Assembly: GCA_013359265.1 (NCBI GenBank)
Contig: JABWCD010000011.1
Coordinates: 186,001-250,000, forward strand
Length of the DNA stretch: 64,000 bases
DNA from: Candidatus Hydrogenedentota bacterium
GTDB lineage: Bacteria; Hydrogenedentota; Hydrogenedentia; Hydrogenedentales; SLHB01
Reading direction: 5' to 3'
The notes beneath the pieces were generated by a model, which worked only from the letters and a program-made list of their open reading frames with translations, made no database searches and was not told the origin of the DNA. The position numbers and the translations under genes were made by a program. Positions 42,638 to 51,049 of this stretch are shown here, piece after piece (position 1 is the stretch's first letter; every line of letters begins with the position of its first letter).

Positions 42638-44497
42638 ATGGCAACCGTTAAATCGCCCACGCAGCATCCCCTGGCCGGCACCATTATGTCGGGTGCGGAT
42701 ATGGCGGTGCAGGTTCTCGCGGACGAGGGCGTGGACACGGTATTCGGTTACAGCGGCGGGGCAATCCTTCCGACGTATGACGCCATCTTCAAGTTCAACG
42801 CGAGCCACCCGAAGAACGAGCAGATTCGGCTTATCGTGCCGGCGAACGAGCAGGGCGCGGGGTTCATGGCGGCGGGGTACGCGCGCGCCAGCGGCAAGGT
42901 GGGTGTGTTCGTCGTCACGTCCGGGCCGGGGGCGACGAATTGCGTCACGCCGATTCGCGATTGCATGGCGGACTCGATTCCGGTCGTACTGATTTGCGGG
43001 CAAGTGCCGCGCGCGGCGATTGGGTCGGACGCGTTCCAGGAAGCGCCGGTCTTCAACATCATGAGCGCATGCGCCAAACACGTGTTCCTGCTGAAGAACG
43101 AGAACGAAATCGAAGAAACGATTCGCACGGCGTTTCACATCGCGCGGAGCGGGCGCCCCGGACCGGTTGTCGTCGACCTCCCGAAGGACGTCCAGTTGCA
43201 CCAGGCGCCGTTCAAAGGCAAGGGCCTGCTCAAATTCCGCGGGTTCGACAAGCGAATGACCGAAGCGAACGCATCGCGCATCTCGCCGGAGAACGCGGCT
43301 GAATTTTTCAAACAGCTCGGCAGCTCTGACCGTCCCCTGATCTACGCGGGTGGCGGCGTCATCAACAGCAATGCCGCGAACGAACTGCGCGCCTTTGCGA
43401 ACGAGTTCCAGATTCCCGTCGTGACGACGCTGATGGGCCTCGGCTCGGTGGACACGACGAACGAACTGTCGCTACACATGCTCGGCATGCACGGCGCGGC
43501 GTACGCGAACTATGCGGTCGAAGATTGCGACATGATCGTCGCCGTCGGGTCGCGGTTCGACGATCGCGTGGCGGGCAAGGTGAAGGAATTCGCGCCGAAA
43601 GCGCGGTATATCGCCCACATCGACGTGGACGCCGCCGAACTCGGCAAGGTGAAGGCGTTCACGTGGAGCCACGCGGGCGACGCGGGCGTGACGCTGCGCG
43701 ACCTGTCCGAAGCGGGGAAGAAACTGAAGTTCCGCAAGGACTATTCGAAGTGGATCGCGCACGTGCACGCATTGAAGGCGGCGCACGCGATGAGCTACAA
43801 GAAAGAGACCGACCTTATTCAGCCACAGTACGTGATCGAGGTGTTGAATTCGATCACGAAGGGCAACGCGATTGTCTCGACGGGCGTTGGCCAGCACCAG
43901 ATGTGGGCGGCGCAGTTCTTCGATTTCCACGAGCCGCGGTCGTGGCTCACTTCGGGAAGCATGGGCACGATGGGGTTTGGTTTGCCCGCGGCCATCGGCG
44001 CGCAATTCGCCAAACCGGACCGCATCGTCATCGATGTCGACGGTGACGGAAGCCTGCGTATGAACCTGGGCGAACTCGAGACGGCAACAACCTACGATTG
44101 TCCGGTGAAGGTGCTGCTGTTGAACAATCTTGGCGACGGGATGGTGCGGCAGTGGCAGCAGACGTATTACGAGAACAGGTTCTCTGGCAGCGACAAATCG
44201 CTGCACAAGAAGGATTTCGTGAAGTGCGCGCAGGCGGACGGGTTCGAGTTTGCCGAGCGGTTGAGCGACAAGTCGAAGGTGAAGGAAACGCTCGAACGTT
44301 TCGTGAAGCATAAGGGCCCGGCGTTTCTCGAAGTCATGATCGATCAGAATGCGCACGTCTACCCGATGGTCGGCCCAGGTATGGGTTACAAAGAAATGGT
44401 GACCGGCCCGTACATCAAACCGCGCAAACCGGAATTGTCCGAAATCAAGAAGGGCGACGAGCACGTCGACCCGACACAAACACCGGAACTGTTCTGA
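42638..44497 (+). CDS. ilvB: Acetolactate synthase large subunit
   Basis: A 619-residue thiamine-diphosphate enzyme that joins two pyruvates to 2-acetolactate, or pyruvate and 2-oxobutyrate, for branched-chain amino acid synthesis. The N-terminal pyrimidine domain has the cofactor glutamate in IVPANEQGAGFMAAGYARAS. The middle FAD domain shows RPLIYAGGGVINSNAANELR. The pyrophosphate domain has DVDGDGSLRMNLGELETATT, then VKVLLLNNLGDGMVRQWQQT, the GDG-x(25)-NN cofactor motif. AAGGAG 10 nt before ATG 42638 supports the start. No ilvN regulatory-subunit or ilvC gene follows, which is unusual since ilvB and ilvN are often adjacent. Length is slightly above average (about 570-600). Confidence 0.94.
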   Translation: MATVKSPTQHPLAGTIMSGADMAVQVLADEGVDTVFGYSGGAILPTYDAIFKFNASHPKNEQIRLIVPANEQGAGFMAAGYARASGKVGVFVVTSGPGATNCVTPIRDCMADSIPVVLICGQVPRAAIGSDAFQEAPVFNIMSACAKHVFLLKNENEIEETIRTAFHIARSGRPGPVVVDLPKDVQLHQAPFKGKGLLKFRGFDKRMTEANASRISPENAAEFFKQLGSSDRPLIYAGGGVINSNAANELRAFANEFQIPVVTTLMGLGSVDTTNELSLHMLGMHGAAYANYAVEDCDMIVAVGSRFDDRVAGKVKEFAPKARYIAHIDVDAAELGKVKAFTWSHAGDAGVTLRDLSEAGKKLKFRKDYSKWIAHVHALKAAHAMSYKKETDLIQPQYVIEVLNSITKGNAIVSTGVGQHQMWAAQFFDFHEPRSWLTSGSMGTMGFGLPAAIGAQFAKPDRIVIDVDGDGSLRMNLGELETATTYDCPVKVLLLNNLGDGMVRQWQQTYYENRFSGSDKSLHKKDFVKCAQADGFEFAERLSDKSKVKETLERFVKHKGPAFLEVMIDQNAHVYPMVGPGMGYKEMVTGPYIKPRKPELSEIKKGDEHVDPTQTPELF

Positions 44498-44629
44498 TTG
44501 GCGCCGTAGAGCGAGTTTCAGGCACGCACGCTGTACAAAAGTACTGACGGACCCAAACAACTTGCAGGCGGCGAAGGCAGGCGCATTCGCAGCGTCACGA
44601 TTGCGGCGCTCGCGGACCTGGAGAGGTCC

Positions 44630-45340
44630 TTATCCGGGATTGCGCAGAATCATTGTGATTCCCTCGCGCAGCGGGCCGGGAAGGTATTTGTAGATGGTGT
44701 TGCGCAGGCCGCCGAACCCACGCCTGCCCACTTTCGCGCCTTGTGCGTCATGGATGATGCGGGCATCGAAGTAGAAGGCCGTCTCGCATCGATCTACCTT
44801 CAACTCAAGCTCTTCCGCCAACGCGTGCAATTCTTTCGCCGTATATTCGCGATAGTGTCCGGGATTGCGCGGGTCGGGGCGAATCATTTCGTACGGGTTT
44901 CGACCGATCAGCAATTTGATCCGCTTCGTGAGCGATGCGGCATTGGGCGTTTGGAGGATCAATCTACCTCCGGGAGATAGCAGCGACGCGACGTAGCCGA
45001 GCGAAAGCTGCGGCGCGACATAGAGGTGTTCGAGCACTTCGGCCATTATGATGACATCGTATCGTGGAAGATCGCTTCGCCATGCGGCGCGATCCTGTGC
45101 GCGGTTGAGATCGAATTCATAGTGGTTACCGCGCTCCCCCACGCTGTCTTCGCCGAAGCCGAGCGTATCGACGCGCGCCTTGATCCGATCCCGCACGAGT
45201 TCGGTGAAGTGGGACGGGCCGATATCGAGAATGCGGTTTTGCTCGGTTGCGCCGATTGATTCCAACAGGCGCAGGAGATACGCGTAACGCGGCGCGTGGA
45301 ATGCGCGGTAGCCAGCGTCGAGATCTGGGTTGTCGATCAT
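44630..45340 (-). CDS. Class I SAM-dependent methyltransferase
   Basis: A 236-residue enzyme with a SAM-binding Rossmann fold. Motif I is degenerate (RILDIGPSHFTELVRD, no GxGxG). The acidic residue and the post-I region are in RYDVIIMAEVLEHLYVAPQL and GGRLILQTPNAASLTKRIKL, a Methyltransf_11/23 pattern seen in enzymes near glycan or lipid synthesis genes. The C-terminus AKVGRRGFGGLRNTIYKYLP is basic and could touch a membrane. No partner gene lies on the same strand within 100 bp. Both flanks hold only short spacers. Acceptor unknown. Confidence 0.85.
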   Translation of the reverse strand: MIDNPDLDAGYRAFHAPRYAYLLRLLESIGATEQNRILDIGPSHFTELVRDRIKARVDTLGFGEDSVGERGNHYEFDLNRAQDRAAWRSDLPRYDVIIMAEVLEHLYVAPQLSLGYVASLLSPGGRLILQTPNAASLTKRIKLLIGRNPYEMIRPDPRNPGHYREYTAKELHALAEELELKVDRCETAFYFDARIIHDAQGAKVGRRGFGGLRNTIYKYLPGPLREGITMILRNPG

Positions 45341-45351
45341 GAACGCGCAAC

Positions 45352-45387
45352 ATAGGTCGTATAGGACCTACGCGAGCCATATGACAG
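45352..45387. repeat. TAGGTCGTATAGGACCTA-type repeat
   Basis: ATAGGTCGTATAGGACCTAC, then GCGAGCCATATGACAG. Related to the 27313-27342 element and with the palindromic core TAGGTC...GACCTA. Confidence 0.5.
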
Positions 45388-45424
45388 ACACGAGGCGAGT
45401 GTCCACCGATTCCGGTTCACGGGC

Positions 45425-47665
45425 TTATATCTCGTCCTTTAGCGGCGGCCGTCGAGGGCCGTCGTAGGGCGCGGCGCCGTGGCGTTCGTTGCGCTGTGGC
45501 ACGCTAATCAGGTCTTGGTCTTTGGCGTCGGGCGGGAGGATATAACCGTAGTAGCGGCCCATCCAGTAGGCGTCGAGCCAGCCCGAGGGATCGACGACCT
45601 GCATGCCGCCACCGCCGCCATCGAGTTGCATGCCATTATCTGACCAACGCATCGGGCCGCGTTCGCGCGGCGACAAGGATCGCGTGCCGCCGCTATAGGG
45701 CACGTAGCCCTTCGGCGTCTGCAGATCGGCGCGGTGCGAATTGCGGTAGCTGTAGTCGACCATATCGAGCGGCCATTCGCGCAGATGCGTGACGGCCTGC
45801 GCCGCTTCACAGTCATTGCCCGTGAGCGCGCCGTAGATAAAGTTGAACCAGGGATTGTGTTCGATGCGCTCGACTTCCCAACTGCGTTCGAGACTGCGCA
45901 GATAGATGGAGCGCATCGTGGGATCGGTTTCGTATTTCAGCATCGAGTAGTATGCGTAGAACGCAAGGCGATCGTCGGAGTGGAAGATGAACCCCGGCGG
46001 GAACGTGAGCTTCGTACGCAGGACGGCGTTGTGGTACCCGAGGTCCAGCAGCGCCTTGTATGCGTCGCTGAACTTCGTGTCCTTCGTCAGCGCGTACGTA
46101 GTTTGCATGTAGGCGAGCGATTCGAGGCCGTTCAGCCCCTGCGCGTAGAAGCCAAGCTTCGTGTGCAGGTACTCCGGGTCCCAGCGCGCCCAGCGCGTGG
46201 GTTTGCCGTCGACGTCGTGCAAGGTCCAGCCGTGGTCGACGATGTGCGCGGCGATGCGGCGCAGGTGTTCGATAGACCGCGCTTTTTCCTTCTCGTTCGC
46301 GACAAGTTCGATAAAGATGGGTACCGCGTAGAAATGCGCGTCAGTCTCGTCGCTCGAGGTGTCGCCTTTCCATTGCCATTTGCCATCGGGCGTGTCGTGC
46401 CATTCGGCGGGCAGGCCGCCGGAACCGTGCTGCGCCTGATGTCCGCGTTCGCCGACGGCCCAGACGGATCGCGCTGGGAAGCCGGGGATACCTGAGATTT
46501 CTTCGCTCCACAAGACGGACTTGAGGAAATCTACGGCTTCGTCGCGCGCGTGCTGTTCTTTGGTGACCGCGTACTTGAAACACATGGCCGCGAGGTAGTG
46601 CGTGCTCCAGCCGACGTCGTTGTCGCTGACTTCGCGTACCCATTGGTTATCCTGGGCGTTCCATTCGAGTTTGTGGGTGAACCCAAGCCGCTTCTGGCCC
46701 CACTCGTCGAGCCATCGCTCGTAATACGCGGCCTTCTTCTGCAACGTGAACGGCTCGTAGCGAACAATGCCGAGGCCGCCGTCGGTGGCGATGTAGGCAA
46801 CACTATTGTCCACGGCGATATCGTTTACTTTTTCGTTGGGCAACCAGCGGCCGGCGTTAAAGTAGTGGTATTCGTTTCCGGTCCTGCGAATTGCGCCACG
46901 CGTCGTGCCGATCCAGAGATCGCCGCCGAACCCTTCGCGGAGGCAAACGGCATCTTCATATGGCAGGCCGTCCTCACCGCGGATCGCGGTGAGCGCCATC
47001 CCGCGCAGCAGGCCGAGTCCCTGATCCGTGGCGACGTATAGTCTGCTGCCCATCGCGAGCAAATCGCGCGTGGTGCGCGGGAGCGGCTCGCCCCAGTCGA
47101 AGACGTTATCGTCGCGGTCGTAACCGCCGCGCGCGCTGTCCAGGATCGCAATGCCGCCCGGATGCAGCACGTACAGCGTACCGCTGTATGACGCGATGGC
47201 CTGGACGGGTTGGCGCGTATTGCTGCCGGGCACGGGCGTCAGCGTGTCGCCATCGAGCTTGAAGAGCTCATCCGAAGTTGCCGCGTGTATTGCATCGAGA
47301 TGCAGACACATATCCACGAATACGCCGGGCGCAATCTGCTTCCACACCGTTCCGTCGAGTTTGTACAGGCCCGTACCCGTAATGGCGAACAGCGTATCGT
47401 TAAACGATTCAAGCCGCATGAGCGGCGCCGTGGGCGCATCAATCTGCGCTAGCGCGTCTCCCTCGACGATGTACAGCGCGCTCTGGCCGGCGGCGTACGT
47501 TTTTCCCCGTGCCGACGCGACGGAAACAAGCGGGGTCTTAGAGGGAATCGTTGAGCCGACTTCCTGGAGGTAGACCGAATCGGCGATAGGTTGGGCGATG
47601 GCAAGTTGCGGAACCGTGGTAATAGTGAGCATGACGATCGAAACGGCAACAATACGGAGATACAT
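45425..47665 (-). CDS. Secreted beta-propeller plus alpha/alpha-toroid protein
   Basis: A 746-residue exported protein. After the signal peptide (RIVAVSIVMLTITTVPQLAI) residues about 30-310 look like a two-component-regulator-type propeller: repeated short units such as LYIVEGDALAQIDAPTAPLM, LYKLDGTVWKQIAPGVFVDM and LYVATDQGLGLLRGMALTAI. From about 330 to the end the sequence is helical with many aromatic pairs (WDEWGQKRLGFTHKLEW-type and KWQWKGDTSSDETDAHFYAV), the pattern of (alpha/alpha)6 or (alpha/alpha)7 barrels found in glycoside hydrolases and lyases. The TSSDE and HGSGGLPAEWHD segments may hold active-site residues. The propeller-to-toroid fusion suggests a glycan-binding or degrading surface protein. 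I cannot name a GH family. AGAGAGG lies near the ATG at 47665. Confidence 0.78.
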   Translation of the reverse strand: MYLRIVAVSIVMLTITTVPQLAIAQPIADSVYLQEVGSTIPSKTPLVSVASARGKTYAAGQSALYIVEGDALAQIDAPTAPLMRLESFNDTLFAITGTGLYKLDGTVWKQIAPGVFVDMCLHLDAIHAATSDELFKLDGDTLTPVPGSNTRQPVQAIASYSGTLYVLHPGGIAILDSARGGYDRDDNVFDWGEPLPRTTRDLLAMGSRLYVATDQGLGLLRGMALTAIRGEDGLPYEDAVCLREGFGGDLWIGTTRGAIRRTGNEYHYFNAGRWLPNEKVNDIAVDNSVAYIATDGGLGIVRYEPFTLQKKAAYYERWLDEWGQKRLGFTHKLEWNAQDNQWVREVSDNDVGWSTHYLAAMCFKYAVTKEQHARDEAVDFLKSVLWSEEISGIPGFPARSVWAVGERGHQAQHGSGGLPAEWHDTPDGKWQWKGDTSSDETDAHFYAVPIFIELVANEKEKARSIEHLRRIAAHIVDHGWTLHDVDGKPTRWARWDPEYLHTKLGFYAQGLNGLESLAYMQTTYALTKDTKFSDAYKALLDLGYHNAVLRTKLTFPPGFIFHSDDRLAFYAYYSMLKYETDPTMRSIYLRSLERSWEVERIEHNPWFNFIYGALTGNDCEAAQAVTHLREWPLDMVDYSYRNSHRADLQTPKGYVPYSGGTRSLSPRERGPMRWSDNGMQLDGGGGGMQVVDPSGWLDAYWMGRYYGYILPPDAKDQDLISVPQRNERHGAAPYDGPRRPPLKDEI

Positions 47666-48026
47666 GATTCGAACCTCTCTGAATGCACCTGGGGCGATGA
47701 TAGCACGAGAGTGGCGCGAATTGTGTTCGCGCGAGTTCGCGTTTGCGCGCGACGCCTTGGAGTGCGGGGGCGGTGAGAAATGCGGGCGAGAAACGCGACT
47801 GTCAGCATCGGGGCGAGGGACAGACACCGTGTTTCGCTTCGCAAAGCCTACGCGAAAGACGGTGTCAGTCCCGTCGCGAAAGACGGTGTCAGTCCCGTCG
47901 CGAAAGACGGTGTCAGTCTCGTCGCGAAAGACGGTGTCAGTCCCGTTCGACTGCCATACTTAGGATTAAACGAAGGCGGCGCGCCGTGTGTTTCCGGCGC
48001 GCCGCAAGAGTACATCTGAATCGACG
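47666..48026. other. Gene-free region holding a REP-like tandem repeat
   Basis: No supported gene is seen in these 361 bp between the propeller/toroid gene start and the FKBP gene stop. The propeller gene's promoter should lie in the first 100 bp. The rest is mainly the 24-bp tandem repeat described separately and its inverted copy. Confidence 0.6.
47817..47947. repeat. 24-bp tandem repeat, four copies, with an inverted REP-like arm
   Basis: The unit GCGAAAGACGGTGTCAGTCC followed by CGTC is repeated four times (47852-47875, 47876-47899, 47900-47923 with one C-to-T change, and 47924-47947 with a changed end). Just upstream, GGGACAGACACCGTGTTTCG (47817-47836) is an imperfect reverse complement of the unit, so the first copy and this arm form a long stem with a 14-nt loop. 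The 24-nt period keeps one reading frame (KTVSVPSR), but there is no start or extension and it is not a CRISPR because there are no spacers. Resembles REP/BIME-type palindromic elements. Confidence 0.85.
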
Positions 48027-49103
48027 CTACTTCGCGGGCTTCGAGCCGGTACCCGCATCGAGCGAGATGGTGCCGTCGCTCGCGGGCTCTTCCTTCGCCT
48101 TAATGACTTCGAGCAGTTCAATGTCGAAGATGAGCGTCGAGTTCGGGCCAATGTCCGCGCCCGCGCCGCGCTCGCCATACGCGAGGTTCGCGGGGATAAA
48201 CAACTTCCACTTGTCTCCTACGTGCATAAGCTGGAGCGCCTCGGTCCACCCCTTGATGACCTGGTTCACGGGGAATTCGGTCGGTTCGTTGCGCGCGTAG
48301 GAGCTGTCGAATTCCGTGCCGTCGATGAGCGTGCCGCGGTAGTGCGTCTTGACGGTGTCCGTCGCCTTCGGCATTTCGCCTTTCCCTTCGGTGACCACGA
48401 GGTATTGCAGTCCGCTTGCCGTGCTCTTCACGCCGGGTTTCTTGGCGTTCGCTATGAGGAACGCCTCGCCTTCGGCAAGGTTCTTGTCGGCGACGGCTTT
48501 CATTTTCTCCATTTGCTTCTGGCGGAAGCCGTCAAGCACGACCTTCATTTCGTCCTGCGTCATCGCCATCTTGCGGTCATTGATGACGTCTTCGATCGCA
48601 TGAACGAACGGTTCGTTTTTCACCTCGAGCTGCGAACGCTTCAGATCGGTGCCGATATCCGCACCGAGTACGTAAGAAAGTTGCTTGATGAATGCGTCGT
48701 CGCCCGCAAGCGGGGTTGCGCCTTCTTTGCTCTGCGCTTCGGACAGCTTCTTGCGGAGCGTCTGCAATACGCCGTTCACTTCCTCGTCGGTCATGGCCGA
48801 GGGCTTGCCCTGCGTGATGTCGTTAAACCCCGCGAGGAACTGTTCACGGGTAATCGTGATTCCGTTGCGCTTGAAGTTCGTGCCGATATCCGCGCCGACG
48901 AGGTACGAGAACTTGTCCTCGTCCGTTTCGAGCTTGATGGCGGGAGCATCGGACTTGGCGTCGCCCGCGGCGGCAGCCGGCTTTTCCTCGGCGGCGGGGG
49001 CGGAGTCTTTCTTCGGATCGGCGTCCTCCGCGAAAACGGCGCGCAGCGGGAGCGCGACGAGCGCGGCTGCGAGCAACAGGCGAAGGGCATGGCGAGTATT
49101 CAC
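48027..49103 (-). CDS. FKBP-type peptidyl-prolyl isomerase with duplicated N-terminal domain
   Basis: A 358-residue exported foldase. The signal peptide is LLLAAALVALPLRAVFA. A low-complexity Ala/Glu/Lys stretch comes next, then two copies of the FKBP_N dimerisation domain: KFSYLVGADIGTNFKRNGIT (about 65-130) and QLSYVLGADIGTDLKRSQLE (about 140-215). The FKBP catalytic domain follows (about 245-340: TDTVKTHYRGTLIDGTEFDS, VIKGWTEALQLMHVGDKWKL, FIPANLAYGERGAGADIGPN). Mip and FkpA have one N-terminal domain, so the duplication is uncommon. It should act in periplasmic protein folding. The C-terminal tail is acidic/Ser-rich. The gene is divergent from the M48 protease. Confidence 0.92.
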   Translation of the reverse strand: MNTRHALRLLLAAALVALPLRAVFAEDADPKKDSAPAAEEKPAAAAGDAKSDAPAIKLETDEDKFSYLVGADIGTNFKRNGITITREQFLAGFNDITQGKPSAMTDEEVNGVLQTLRKKLSEAQSKEGATPLAGDDAFIKQLSYVLGADIGTDLKRSQLEVKNEPFVHAIEDVINDRKMAMTQDEMKVVLDGFRQKQMEKMKAVADKNLAEGEAFLIANAKKPGVKSTASGLQYLVVTEGKGEMPKATDTVKTHYRGTLIDGTEFDSSYARNEPTEFPVNQVIKGWTEALQLMHVGDKWKLFIPANLAYGERGAGADIGPNSTLIFDIELLEVIKAKEEPASDGTISLDAGTGSKPAK

Positions 49104-49254
49104 TGGGATCTCCTTGTGGCGGGTTTGATTGGGAACAAGTCAAAGATTGTCTCATATAGCCGCATGCCGAACAAGGCGGGCGGCGCGTGCCTTTACCTGG
49201 GGGCGGGATTCCGTTAGTTTAGTGGGGGCTGTGGTGTTCGGAAGGAGACCCCGT

Positions 49255-50559
49255 ATGCAGCGGTGGGCCGCGTGTTGCCTGTTGGCAGTTTTCGCATTTG
49301 GCGCAGGGCACTCCTTCGCCCAGGAACCATCCCCTTCGCACACCACAGCCTCCAACGCCGAGAAGGGCCCGGTTGTTCTCCCCCCACCCAGCGAGAAGGC
49401 GGTGCAGTTCTACAGGTCCGGCAATGTGCTGTGGGCCATCCGGGAGGTCTGGGACCTGCTGGTCCCCGCGATCATCCTGTTTACCGGGTTTTCGGCGCGG
49501 ATGCGCAGATTCGCCGCGTGGGCGGGGCGGTATTGGTTCTTTACCATTGCGATCTTTGCGGCGGTATACACGCTGCTCACATTCGCGGCAAACCTGCCGT
49601 TGGATTATTACGCGCAATACGTCCGTATGCACGCGTACGGGTTGTCGAACCAGACCCTCGGCAAGTGGGCGCAGGACACGTTGATTGCGCTCGCTATCGA
49701 GATGGTCGTCACTGCGCTGTTTCTTTGGGTGCCGTACCTGCTGCTGAAGAAGTCGCCGAAGCGGTGGTGGCTGTACACCGGATTGTTGATGTATGTGTTT
49801 TTCGCGATCGTGTTTTTCGTGAAACCGATCGCCATCGATCCGATGTTCAACGATTTCGGGTCGATGAAAGACAAGGCGCTCGAGCAGAAGATTCTGGCGC
49901 TCGCGGACCGCGCGGGCATCGAAGGCAGCGACGTGTTCGAGGTGAACAAGAGCGAGGACACGAAAGCGATCAACGCATATGTGACGGGGATTTTCAATAC
50001 GGGCCGCATCGTGCTTTGGGACACGACAATTAAGGGATTGTCTGAGGACCAACTGCTGTATGTCATGGCGCACGAGATGGGGCATTACGTGCTGTACCAC
50101 GCGTATTTCGCGATCGCGTTTATGGGAACTCTTATGCTAATCGGGCTGTATGTCATTCACAGGGCGTCAGGCTGGGTGATCGCGCGGTACGGCAGTCGAA
50201 TCGGTTTCGATCGGCTCTCGGATGTGGCGTCGTATCCGTTAATCATGGTGTTGCTGAGCGCGACCATGTTTGTGCTCACCCCTGCGAGTAACGCGTATTC
50301 CCGGTATAACGAACATGAGGCGGACCGGTTCGGTTTGGAGCTGACACAGGACAACCACGCGGCGGCGTCCGCGTTTGTGAAATTGTTTCAGGAGAATCTC
50401 GGGTATCCGTATCCGCACCCGTTGATCAAGTTGTGGCGCAGCACGCACCCGCCGTTGGGCGAGCGTGTTCAGTTCTGCAACGAGTACAAGCCGTGGGCCG
50501 AAGGAAAGCCGCTGGTGTACGGGCATCTGTTTAGAGAGTCGGAGACTGCTCCGCAATAA
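49255..50559 (+). CDS. M48-family (Ste24/CAAX-protease-like) membrane metallopeptidase
   Basis: A 434-residue protein with a signal peptide (AACCLLAVFAFGAGHSFA), several membrane helices (about 75-240, e.g. FFTIAIFAAVYTLLTFAANL and MYVFFAIVFFVKPIAIDP) and an M48 catalytic domain. Zinc ligands are in MAHEMGHYVLYH (HExxH) and NEHEADRFGLEL (the third ligand Glu). The overall layout follows the Ste24 type rather than HtpX. Such enzymes degrade or mature membrane proteins and lipoproteins. AAGGAG 7 nt before ATG 49255 fixes the start; an in-frame ATG at 49129 is unsupported. It heads a run of plus-strand genes (cytochrome lipoprotein, esterase, kinase-like, two aminotransferase-like) with small gaps. 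Confidence 0.92.
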   Translation: MQRWAACCLLAVFAFGAGHSFAQEPSPSHTTASNAEKGPVVLPPPSEKAVQFYRSGNVLWAIREVWDLLVPAIILFTGFSARMRRFAAWAGRYWFFTIAIFAAVYTLLTFAANLPLDYYAQYVRMHAYGLSNQTLGKWAQDTLIALAIEMVVTALFLWVPYLLLKKSPKRWWLYTGLLMYVFFAIVFFVKPIAIDPMFNDFGSMKDKALEQKILALADRAGIEGSDVFEVNKSEDTKAINAYVTGIFNTGRIVLWDTTIKGLSEDQLLYVMAHEMGHYVLYHAYFAIAFMGTLMLIGLYVIHRASGWVIARYGSRIGFDRLSDVASYPLIMVLLSATMFVLTPASNAYSRYNEHEADRFGLELTQDNHAAASAFVKLFQENLGYPYPHPLIKLWRSTHPPLGERVQFCNEYKPWAEGKPLVYGHLFRESETAPQ

Positions 50560-50585
50560 TCAATCGCGTAACTGGAGGATTCGGT

Positions 50586-51026
50586 ATGTCGTCGTTGAAG
50601 TGGGCGGGAATTGTTTCGTGTGTCATTGCGCTACTCCTTTTGTCCGGCTGCGGCGCGCAGCCCCCGGCACAGCCGGCCGTAGCGGGCGCGGCAGGCGCGG
50701 GGGGCGGCGGCGAAATGGCAAGCGCGCCCGCGGCATCGGTGTCGTTTGCCGCGGACGTGAAACCGATTCTCGACAAACACTGTAAGGACTGCCATCTCGG
50801 CGGCGGCAGCAAGGGCGGATTCAATCTGGATACGCGAGAGAACGCATTGATGCCGGGACGGCACGGTGCGCGGATTATCGAGGGCAACGGCGCGGGCAGC
50901 AGCCTGGTGCTGCGCGTGGCGCAGGACCCGAGCGTGAAGAAGATGCCGCCGAAAGGAGATGCGCTGAGCGCGGCCGAAGTCGAGACGTTGAAGGCGTGGA
51001 TCGATCAGGGCGTGAAATGGGAGTAA
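50586..51026 (+). CDS. Small c-type cytochrome lipoprotein (Planctomycete cytochrome C domain)
   Basis: A 146-residue lipoprotein: signal IVSCVIALLLLSGCGAQPPA with lipobox LLSGC, an Ala/Gly-rich linker, then a single haem site CKDCH in DVKPILDKHCKDCHLGGGSK. The PSCyt1 sequence GGFNLDTRENALMPGRHGAR and KKMPPKGDALSAAEVETLKA, WIDQGVKWE follow. The MPP-x4-LS...WI-x-QG pattern is typical of PF07635. In planctomycetes this domain is usually part of large PSCyt1-PSCyt2-PSD1 proteins; this is a minimal version. It would carry electrons in the periplasm, outer- or inner-membrane anchored. It starts 26 nt after the M48 gene. Confidence 0.9.
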   Translation: MSSLKWAGIVSCVIALLLLSGCGAQPPAQPAVAGAAGAGGGGEMASAPAASVSFAADVKPILDKHCKDCHLGGGSKGGFNLDTRENALMPGRHGARIIEGNGAGSSLVLRVAQDPSVKKMPPKGDALSAAEVETLKAWIDQGVKWE

Positions 51027-51049
51027 GGGACGTGTACGGGAGTCATGAC

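Noticed and set aside
43472-44560. 362-codon minus-strand frame inside ilvB
   Set aside because: Antisense shadow of acetolactate synthase.
44498-44629. Possible tRNA or small RNA in the spacer after ilvB
   Set aside because: No cloverleaf, CCA end or strong hairpin could be identified.
47852-47947. Tandem 24-bp repeat considered as a CRISPR
   Set aside because: Units are directly adjacent with no spacers, and no cas gene is present.
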